A stretch of DNA of 17,776 nucleotides, taken from NCBI GenBank assembly GCA_020025235.1, contig JAHHSL010000038.1, positions 1 through 17,776 on the forward strand. The letters run 5' to 3'. The notes under the pieces are model-generated. The model was not told the origin of the DNA, ran no database searches, and was given only the letters and a program-made list of their open reading frames with translations. Below are positions 12,397 to 17,776 of the stretch, piece after piece. Position numbers and translations under genes: made by a program. This DNA comes from Ruthenibacterium sp. (GTDB taxonomy: Bacteria; Bacillota; Clostridia; Oscillospirales; Ruminococcaceae). The stretch's first letter is position 1. Every line of letters starts with the position of its first letter.

Positions 12397-13368
12397 TCAC
12401 TGCCCGTTCAAAAGGGCGTCGGGCACGATGATGCTGTCCGCGGGCACCTTGCTGCGGCAGAACACCGTGCACAGCTCCTGCGGGGTGCACGCTTCGGGGC
12501 GCGGCAGCTGTCCGGCCAGATACGCAAGCCAGCCGGTGAGCTCTTGGGGCGTAAAGCGCGCAAACAGCGCACCCGCGTCCAAGCTTTTTTCGCGCTTGGA
12601 AAGCCGGACGCCCTGCTCATTCACAAGCAGGGGGATATGGAAGTATTCGGGCGTGCGCAGCCCCAAGAGCTTTTGCAGATAGATCTGGCGCGGCGTGCTG
12701 GAAAGAAGATCCTCCCCGCGCACCACCTGCGTCACGCCCATGCGTGCATCGTCGACGACGACGGCAAGCTGATAGGCAAATACGCCGTCCGAACGCCGCA
12801 GGATGAAATCGCCGCAGTCACGGGCAAGATTCTGGCAATATGCGCCGAGGCGGGCGTCCGTAAAGCCGTATGCGGCGTTTGGCACTTCGATGCGCAGGGC
12901 GGGGCGGCGCTGCTGCATCCGGGCTTCGGCCTCTTTTGGGGAAAGACTGCGGCAGCGCCCGCTGTAAAGCACGGTTCCGTCCGAACGGTGCGGCGCACTG
13001 GCGGCGTGCAGGTCGGCGCGGGAGCAAAAGCACGGGTACACATGCGCTTTTGTGCGCAGCAGTTCCAGTGCTTCGGTGTACAGGGCGCTGCATTCGCTTT
13101 GAAAATACGGCCCGTTTGCGCCGCCCGCGCTGCCGCCTTCGTCCCAATCCAGCCCAAGGCGGCGCAGGTCATCTTCCAAGATCTGCGCATATTCGCGCCG
13201 GCACCGGCCGGTATCCAGATCTTCGATGCGCAGCACAAAGCGCCCGTTTTCGCTGCGTGCGCACAGCCAGGCCAGAAACGCGCAGAACAAATTGCCCAGA
13301 TGCATGCGGCCGGAGGGGCTCGGCGCAAAGCGTCCGCAGACAGGGACGCGATCGGTTGGGGACAGCAT
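12397..13368 (-). CDS. gluQ: Glutamyl-Q tRNA(Asp) synthetase
   Basis: 323 residues from the ATG at 13368, which has a TGGAGG site; an in-frame ATG at 13422 would add a non-homologous leader. It attaches glutamate to queuosine at the wobble position of tRNA-Asp. The sequence is the catalytic half of a glutamyl-tRNA synthetase without the anticodon-binding domain, as expected for GluQ/YadB. Landmarks: RFAPSPSGRMHLGN (residues 13-26, HIGH-type motif as HLGN), FVLRIEDLDTGR, a zinc-type cysteine set YPCFCSRADL plus YSGRC, and the KMSKS-type loop RLSKREKS. Length (about 300-320) separates it from the ~480-residue GltX. A free-standing gene between unrelated units. Confidence 0.94.
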   Translation of the reverse strand: MLSPTDRVPVCGRFAPSPSGRMHLGNLFCAFLAWLCARSENGRFVLRIEDLDTGRCRREYAQILEDDLRRLGLDWDEGGSAGGANGPYFQSECSALYTEALELLRTKAHVYPCFCSRADLHAASAPHRSDGTVLYSGRCRSLSPKEAEARMQQRRPALRIEVPNAAYGFTDARLGAYCQNLARDCGDFILRRSDGVFAYQLAVVVDDARMGVTQVVRGEDLLSSTPRQIYLQKLLGLRTPEYFHIPLLVNEQGVRLSKREKSLDAGALFARFTPQELTGWLAYLAGQLPRPEACTPQELCTVFCRSKVPADSIIVPDALLNGQ

Positions 13369-13383
13369 AAAAAACCTCCAAAA

Positions 13384-13403
13384 CGCCGGACGTGCATCCG
13401 GCG
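13384..13403. promoter_or_regulatory. Leader hairpin just upstream of the gluQ ribosome binding site
   Basis: CGCCGG (13384-13389) and CCGGCG (13398-13403) form a GC-only 6-bp stem around an 8-base loop. On the gluQ strand it is followed by TTTTGGAGG, so it sits directly before the ribosome binding site and could affect translation or act as a weak attenuator. Confidence 0.35.
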
Positions 13404-13448
13404 GGATCTGTTTGCAAAGCAAAGCGGCTTTGAAAAAGCGGCAGTTCT

Positions 13449-13477
13449 ATTTTACACCAAAGCGGCGGGCGGCGCAA
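13449..13477 (-). promoter_or_regulatory. Possible promoter of gluQ
   Basis: On the minus strand TTGCGC (13477-13472), 17 bases, TAAAAT (13454-13449). Hexamers are moderate but spacing is ideal; no better candidate lies between gluQ and plsC. Confidence 0.45.
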
Positions 13478-13615
13478 CGCGGCAGGCGGCAAAAGAAAAA
13501 TGGGCGAAAGGGACAAACGTTCACGGAAATTTCTTTTTTATAAGGTAAGATACAAAGGAGCGGGTGTTCTTTTCAAAAAACAGCGGCAAAAAGCGCGCTG
13601 CGGCGGAAATACCAT

Positions 13616-13644
13616 TTGCGAAAAAAGCGGATTTGCGGTATCAT
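13616..13644 (+). promoter_or_regulatory. Promoter of the plsC operon
   Basis: TTGCGA (13616-13621), 17-base spacer, TATCAT (13639-13644), about 55 bases before the plsC ATG. The rest of the 13404-13698 gap shows no further gene. Confidence 0.55.
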
Positions 13645-13698
13645 TAAAAAGTATGCTGAATACCCGAAACACCAACGGAAAGAAAAGGATGATACCGA

Positions 13699-14430
13699 AT
13701 GGCGTTATTGCGAACGATTGTATGGTTTCTTTATTTCTTCGGCGCACTGATCGTGCTTTTGCCGAAGATGTACAAGGCAAAAAAATGCAAGCAGGCGGGG
13801 GACGACGCGGGCTGCCGCGCGATCCTTGACCATTATGTACCAAAATGGATGGGCACGCTGATGCGCATTGCGGGCTGCACGGTCACGGTGAACGGGCTGG
13901 AAAACATCCCGAAAGACCGCGCCGTGGTGTTCGTTGCCAACCACCAGAGCGACTATGACGTGCCGCTGACCATGGTGTATCTGGGCAAGCCGCCCGCCAT
14001 GGTGGCAAAGATCGAAACCCGCAGGATCCCGCTTGTCAGCACCTGGATGGAGCTGCTCGACTGCATTTTCATCGACCGCGAAAACCCGCGTCAGGCGATC
14101 ACCGCGATGAAGGAAGCGGGCAAAACGCTGGAGGCAGGACGCAATATTGTGGTGTTCCCCGAAGGACACCGCAGCAAGTGCGACACGATGCAGGAATTTA
14201 AAAGCGGCGTGTTCAAGATTGCGTTTTCGGCGGGCGTGCCGATCGTGCCCGTGGCGATCGACGGCAGCTATAAGATCATGGAGGCAAACCACAATCTGAT
14301 GTGCCCGGGGCATGTGACGATGACGGTTCTGCCGATGATCGAAACCGCGCAGCTGGACCGTACCGCGCAGCGCGCGCTGCCCGCCCAGGTGGCGGCGATG
14401 ATCGCCGAAGCGAAGGATAAAAACAAATAA
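13699..14430 (+). CDS. plsC: 1-acyl-sn-glycerol-3-phosphate acyltransferase (PlsC/LPLAT family)
   Basis: 243 residues, the usual length for Firmicute PlsC. It would acylate lysophosphatidic acid to phosphatidic acid at the inner face of the membrane. Residues 2-22 (ALLRTIVWFLYFFGALIVLL) form an N-terminal membrane helix. Motif I is NHQSDYD (near residue 81-87, the HxxxxD catalytic pair). The substrate-binding motif III, normally FPEGTRS, reads FPEGHRSK (about residues 153-160), with His in place of Thr. The later block VPIVPVAIDGSYKIME is well conserved. The ATG at 13699 follows a GGATGA-type site. First gene of an operon with the 14471 and 15232 genes. Confidence 0.92.
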   Translation: MALLRTIVWFLYFFGALIVLLPKMYKAKKCKQAGDDAGCRAILDHYVPKWMGTLMRIAGCTVTVNGLENIPKDRAVVFVANHQSDYDVPLTMVYLGKPPAMVAKIETRRIPLVSTWMELLDCIFIDRENPRQAITAMKEAGKTLEAGRNIVVFPEGHRSKCDTMQEFKSGVFKIAFSAGVPIVPVAIDGSYKIMEANHNLMCPGHVTMTVLPMIETAQLDRTAQRALPAQVAAMIAEAKDKNK

Positions 14431-14470
14431 TGCGTAAGACCCGAACGCAGGAAAGAAAAGAGGAAAGCGT

Positions 14471-15226
14471 ATGGCAAGTGCGCGCTATACATGGCAGATC
14501 GACCCCGAAGAGCTGAAGCCCGAAGAGCCGAAGGAACTGACGAAGGAAGAAAAAGCAAAAAATTTCTGGTATTATCACAAATGGCATTTCCTGATCGGCG
14601 GTGTGGCGCTGGCACTGGTGGTGATGTTTGTGTGGGAGATCGTGGCAAAGGTGGAGCCGGATTATACCGTCGGCCTGCTCAGTACACACAGCATCCCCAT
14701 GGGCATGGCAGAACAGCTTTCGGAAAAGCTGACGCCGTTCTGTGACGACCGCAACGGGGACGGCGAAGTGGTGGTGCAGATTTCTGCCTACACGATCTCG
14801 AATAATCCGGATCAGATCGCCGACGCCAATATGCAAATGGCGAACATCACGCGCTTCACCGGCGATATCCAGATCGGGGAAAGCATGTTTTTCCTTGTGA
14901 ACGAGCCGGAACTTTTTCAGGAAAGCTACGGCATCTTTGCGTATGACGACGACACGATGCCGGACCCCAAAACCGACCCCGGCTATCAGAAGCTGGGCCA
15001 CCGCTGGGGCAGCTGCCCGCAGCTGGCGTCGCTGGATCTGGGCTGTGTGAAAAACATCGACGGCAGCGACGGCGTGGATATGCAGGAATTTCTTGCGGAT
15101 TTCCGCGTTGTGCCGCGCGGGCTGAAAAACAGCGCGCTGAACGGAAAGAAAAAGGCCGAGGCGTATTATCACGACGCCATGAAGGTGTATGCCGCCATGA
15201 CGGCGGGCGAAGAAACGGCGGAGTAA
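14471..15226 (+). CDS. Single-pass membrane protein of unknown function
   Basis: 251 residues, ATG at 14471 with an AGAGGAAAG site. The first 35 residues are charged and probably cytoplasmic (EELKPEEPKELTKEEKAKN), followed by NFWYYHKWH and one membrane segment (residues ~40-58, FLIGGVALALVVMFVWEIV). The remaining 190 residues would be outside the membrane. They include a calcium-loop-like DDRNGDGEV at 92-100 (D-x-N-x-D-G), but the usual acidic last ligand is absent. Similar proteins with a KWH-type juxtamembrane motif occur in Clostridia without a known function; I do not recognise a domain. It lies 40 bases after plsC and six before the 49-aa gene, so the three are probably one operon. Confidence 0.8.
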   Translation: MASARYTWQIDPEELKPEEPKELTKEEKAKNFWYYHKWHFLIGGVALALVVMFVWEIVAKVEPDYTVGLLSTHSIPMGMAEQLSEKLTPFCDDRNGDGEVVVQISAYTISNNPDQIADANMQMANITRFTGDIQIGESMFFLVNEPELFQESYGIFAYDDDTMPDPKTDPGYQKLGHRWGSCPQLASLDLGCVKNIDGSDGVDMQEFLADFRVVPRGLKNSALNGKKKAEAYYHDAMKVYAAMTAGEETAE

Positions 15227-15231
15227 GCGCC

Positions 15232-15381
15232 ATGGCAGCAAACAAAACCGGCGCGCTGCGCCGCGGTGTGGATGCACTGCTCATCCGCCTGCACCTGAAG
15301 AAAAAGCCGCTGACGCCCACGCAGATGACGGAAAATCCGTACCGCCGCTTTTATGCAGACCGCAAGGACCGCAGCACATAA
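15232..15381 (+). CDS. Small basic protein (49 aa)
   Basis: An ATG at 15232, six bases after the stop of the previous gene, opens a 49-codon frame ending TAA at 15379-15381, 26 bases before an intrinsic terminator. The product is strongly basic: MAANKTGALRRGVDALLIRL followed by HLKKKPLTPTQMTENPYRRF and a charged end. The first half looks like an amphipathic helix, the second like an extended tail. No ribosome binding site of its own is obvious (GGAGTAA at the end of the upstream gene may serve), which fits translational coupling. Codon use matches the operon. Function unknown; a nucleic-acid or membrane-surface binding role is only a guess from charge. Confidence 0.7.
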   Translation: MAANKTGALRRGVDALLIRLHLKKKPLTPTQMTENPYRRFYADRKDRST

Positions 15382-15406
15382 AACGATATCCTGTGCGCAG
15401 GACGGC

Positions 15407-15448
15407 AAAGACCGGGAAGGACCGAAAGGAGCTTCCCGGTCTTTTTTT
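15407..15448 (+). terminator. Intrinsic terminator of the plsC operon
   Basis: AAAGACCGGGAAG (15407-15419) pairs perfectly with CTTCCCGGTCTTT (15432-15444), followed by more U residues. Confidence 0.9.
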
Positions 15449-15604
15449 GCGGCGGGCGGCTTCATTTTCCGAAAAGGGAACAGTCCGCGCGGCGGTTTAT
15501 GCGGTTATGCGGCTTTTTTTGCAAAGCGTGATGCATCGGATGCCGTATTCTGCGTATTTGTTTTATGCAAAATAACAAAGTTGTGCAGATGCGGAAAATA
15601 CTGC
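15449..15604. other. Gap between the plsC terminator and the surface-protein promoter
   Basis: No gene, hairpin or clear repeat beyond a short TATGCGG duplication (TTTATGCGGTTATGCGGC near 15497-15514). It is GC-rich at its left end and becomes AT-rich towards the promoter at 15605. Confidence 0.4.
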
Positions 15605-15633
15605 TTGTAAGATGAACGGTACACTTTTATAAT
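15605..15633 (+). promoter_or_regulatory. Promoter of the surface-protein gene
   Basis: TTGTAA (15605-15610), 17-base spacer, perfect TATAAT (15628-15633). A leader of about 70 bases follows. The TTGACA at 15641-15646 has no matching -10 and is probably incidental. Confidence 0.68.
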
Positions 15634-15709
15634 TTTATTATTGACAGAAATTTAACCCCCCTTCGCGGCACTGCGGCGGAGCAGACAAAAAAGGATGTGA
15701 GGAGCAGAA

Positions 15710-17476
15710 ATGAACAAAGCGGCAAGAAAACTTATGGCGGGCGCATTGGCTGCTGTAATGGTGGGCAGTGTCAGCCTGACACAGACCGCATATGCAGCAG
15801 AGGAGTATGTGCCCCCGGTCGAATGGATCTCCAAAACCGAGATCACAAAGGATCTTACGGTTGCGAACAGCATCAACGTGGTCGTCCGGGACGAAAACGG
15901 CGCAGAGATAAAGGACGCGGCTTTTCAGCTGATCGATGCTTCCGGTGCGGTCGCTGCGGAATGGCAGCAGTCGAAGAAGTGCGTATCGGCCAGCACGGAC
16001 CGCACTTTCTCGACGGGCAGCGTCAATATTCAGGCCGGCCAGATGTATGAAGTCGGGGAGCTTCCCGGCGGGATCCAGATTGCACGCGCCGGCGGTCTGC
16101 AAACGCTTTACGGGAAAGAGGATCTGCTTTCTTTGGCATACGGAACAACGGTCGCTTATGTTGCCCACGGCGGCCGCGCGCTGAATGTGCAGACCGTTAC
16201 CGTGCCGGCCGGCGAAGTGTGGATCAATGTGGAGCAGGGCTACAAGCGCGACCCGGCACAGACGAACACTTTGCAGAAAATGGAATTCAACGGCGTGGAG
16301 ACAGACCTTTCGGACTGGGCAGGTGCGATCCATAAGGAAACCCTGCCTGCCGGCAGCTACGATATCAAAATGAGCATGACGCTGAATGGGCTGAGCGACA
16401 AAGGGGGCAAGACCGGAGCAGTGGCGGCGGCAGATCAGGACGAGGAATATGTGCTGACCACGCTGAACCTGCATGCGTACTGCCCGAAATATGTGAATGA
16501 AAACGGCCGTTATATCAATGAAAACGGCTTGGAATACACATACGGCGCGCCGGTCGTAAAGGACAGCGCGCACATCACCGGTGCCTTTATGCAGATCAGC
16601 AGCGGCGCAGTTACAAACTTTGTTGCGCTCGACGGCAGCCCCACGGCAGCGGTTTATCTGAAAAAAGGCGATTATAATCCGGCGATCAGCTGTTCCTTCA
16701 TTGCCCGGAACGGGGGGACTGCCACAAGCGGCGGCGGTCTGGCCAACGATACCTCCATGCGTGTTTACGAATATGCAAAGCATACGATCACGCTGACGCC
16801 CCCGCCCGCACAGGGCACCACGGTCGGATATATTCCGGCGGGCACCTACACGCTGCACCAGACCAAGACGCCGGCTGGCTGCCTTGCGGCCGAAGACCGC
16901 ACCGTTACGGTGAAGGACAGCTGCAATACGGCGGATCTGCAGCACATCGAAGTGGTGAACCCAAAACAGGAGCAGCATGTGCATACCTTCTCGGACGTAT
17001 GGACAAAGAACGAGACCAGCCACTGGCATGCGGCGACCTGCGTGCATGCAGACCTTGTCCGGGATAAGGCAGAGCATACCTTTGGGGAATGGAAAACGGT
17101 GACGGAGCCGACCACCGAGCAGGAAGGGCTGAAAAAGCGCGAATGTACGGTGTGCGGCTATGCACAGGAAGAAACGATCGCCAAGCTGCCGCCGGAAAAA
17201 CCGCAGCCGCAGCCCGAACCGGAAAAGCCTGAACCGGAAAAACCCGAACCGGAAAAGCCGCAGACTGAACCGGAAAAGCCGCAGCCGCAGCCGGAAGAGA
17301 AGCCCGAGCCGCAGCCGCAGCCCGCCCCGCAGCCCCAGCCGAAGCCTGTCCCGACGGTGACCCCGCAGACGGGCGATTCCAGCAATATCATGCTGTGGGT
17401 GATACTGGCCTGTGTGGCAGGCGCTGCCCTTGTTGTAACCGTGGTTGTGTATAACCATAAAAGAAAACGCGGATGA
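15710..17476 (+). CDS. Sortase-anchored surface protein with SpaA/Cna-B-like domains
   Basis: 588 residues, ATG at 15710 with a GTGAGGAG site. Residues 1-29 are a signal peptide (basic MNKAARK, hydrophobic core, AYA cleavage). A beta-rich domain follows from about residue 53 (INVVVRDENGAEIKDAAFQL, then YEVGELPGG), resembling SpaA/prealbumin-like pilin folds. A second lies at about 245-415, with an E-box-like YTLHQTKTPAGC at 380-391. Residues ~423-490 form a His/Cys-rich module (HTFSDVWTKNETSHWHAATC, later CTVCGYAQEE) often seen in Firmicute surface proteins. A Pro/Glu/Gln-rich wall-spanning stretch (about 494-550, PEPEKPEPEKP repeats) leads to the sortase signal TPQTGD (551-556), a membrane segment and KRKRG. 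It is exported, cleaved by sortase and linked to the wall. No sortase gene is in the window. Probably an adhesin or pilus-type subunit. Confidence 0.9.
   Translation: MNKAARKLMAGALAAVMVGSVSLTQTAYAAEEYVPPVEWISKTEITKDLTVANSINVVVRDENGAEIKDAAFQLIDASGAVAAEWQQSKKCVSASTDRTFSTGSVNIQAGQMYEVGELPGGIQIARAGGLQTLYGKEDLLSLAYGTTVAYVAHGGRALNVQTVTVPAGEVWINVEQGYKRDPAQTNTLQKMEFNGVETDLSDWAGAIHKETLPAGSYDIKMSMTLNGLSDKGGKTGAVAAADQDEEYVLTTLNLHAYCPKYVNENGRYINENGLEYTYGAPVVKDSAHITGAFMQISSGAVTNFVALDGSPTAAVYLKKGDYNPAISCSFIARNGGTATSGGGLANDTSMRVYEYAKHTITLTPPPAQGTTVGYIPAGTYTLHQTKTPAGCLAAEDRTVTVKDSCNTADLQHIEVVNPKQEQHVHTFSDVWTKNETSHWHAATCVHADLVRDKAEHTFGEWKTVTEPTTEQEGLKKRECTVCGYAQEETIAKLPPEKPQPQPEPEKPEPEKPEPEKPQTEPEKPQPQPEEKPEPQPQPAPQPQPKPVPTVTPQTGDSSNIMLWVILACVAGAALVVTVVVYNHKRKRG
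17190..17355 (+). repeat. Pro-Glu-Gln-rich coding repeat
   Basis: Imperfect tandem repeats of the unit GAACCGGAAAAGCC (encoding PEPEKPEPEK) and of CAGCCGCAGCC (PQPQ) inside the surface-protein gene. They encode the flexible wall-spanning region. Copy number is likely to vary between strains through slippage, which is inference. Confidence 0.8.
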
Positions 17477-17531
17477 CTGCGCATCCGGTAACAGATAAGC
17501 CGGAGCGATGATCCGAAATCATGCAGAAAAC

Positions 17532-17572
17532 AAAAATACGGTGTGCTCATTGCGAGCACACCGTATTTTTTT
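17532..17572. terminator. Intrinsic terminator of the surface-protein gene
   Basis: AAAAATACGGTGTGCTC (17532-17548) pairs perfectly with GAGCACACCGTATTTTT (17554-17570), a 17-bp stem with a 5-base loop, ending in a U-run on both strands. It can also end a convergent minus-strand gene from beyond the right edge. Confidence 0.92.
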
Positions 17573-17776
17573 GTACGGCTCGGGCGTTTGGCGCAAAGCG
17601 GCGTCATGCCTGCCTGCCGTAAGCTGCTTGGGAAAAATCCGTTTGCGGCACCCGTTTGCCGCAGAGGAAACGGTGCGCCCGTCGTGAAGTGCCCCTGCAT
17701 AAGCCGATATTCTGCGATCCGCTTGCGGCACGGGGGCAGGGACTGCGCGCAGGGAAACGCCTTCTGCGGGGCGGCA
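17573..17776. other. Right-edge stretch, no gene supported
   Basis: About 200 GC-rich bases after the terminator. No frame with a ribosome binding site or recognisable protein content was found on either strand. The 3' part of a minus-strand gene reaching in from outside cannot be excluded. Confidence 0.35.

Noticed and set aside
12265..13548. 427-codon plus-strand frame opposite gluQ
   Set aside because: Antisense shadow of gluQ; only a weak GGGAAA site before the ATG.
15638..17458. 606-codon minus-strand frame opposite the surface-protein gene
   Set aside because: Antisense shadow; the plus frame has signal peptide, sortase signal and promoter.
17158..17700. 180-codon minus-strand frame at the right edge
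   Set aside because: Runs through the 17-bp terminator stem and the antisense of the proline-rich repeat (Gly/Cys/Ser-rich translation).

Overview
The window looks like chromosomal DNA from a GC-rich gut-type Firmicute (class Clostridia, most likely Oscillospiraceae/Ruminococcaceae). This rests on the Gram-positive type GalT, the GGAGG-type ribosome binding sites, the sigma-A promoters, a sortase-anchored surface protein and a set of small Firmicute-type Xre regulators paired with small membrane proteins. No tRNA or rRNA gene, IS element, phage gene or CRISPR array was seen. Species cannot be assigned from the sequence alone.

Layout. 1-2272: two divergent regulator/membrane-protein modules. 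On the minus strand lie an Xre regulator, a DUF3169-like membrane protein and a membrane-anchored small protein running off the left edge. On the plus strand lie an Xre regulator and a DUF6773-like membrane protein. 2273-3765: about 1.5 kb without a credible protein gene. Its right two thirds, read on the minus strand, look like one large structured RNA of about 830 nt, with a TATAAT box at the start, many nested perfect helices, a possible pseudoknot and a U-tailed terminator. This is the most interesting object here. 3766-5035: a three-gene ATGA-coupled operon (YaiI/YqxD family, DUF3783 family, unknown). 5249-6790: galT (minus), divergent from asnS (7008-8393, plus). 8542-9755: a 43-aa acidic protein and a WYL-domain regulator (minus), the latter divergent from a MATE exporter (9899-11260, plus). 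11521-12082: a third membrane-protein/Xre module with two identical palindromic operators. 12397-13368: gluQ (minus). 13699-15381: an operon of a PlsC-type acyltransferase, a single-pass membrane protein and a 49-aa basic protein. 15710-17476: a secreted, sortase-anchored surface protein.

How the parts fit. Housekeeping genes (asnS, gluQ, plsC, galT) alternate with accessory modules. The three Xre/membrane-protein pairs each have their own promoter overlapped by inverted repeats, so autoregulation is the natural reading. Genes within operons are repeatedly coupled by 4-bp ATGA overlaps, and most transcription units end in strong intrinsic terminators, several of them bidirectional. Two small genes (8542-8673 and 15232-15381) are short enough that automatic annotation could miss them.
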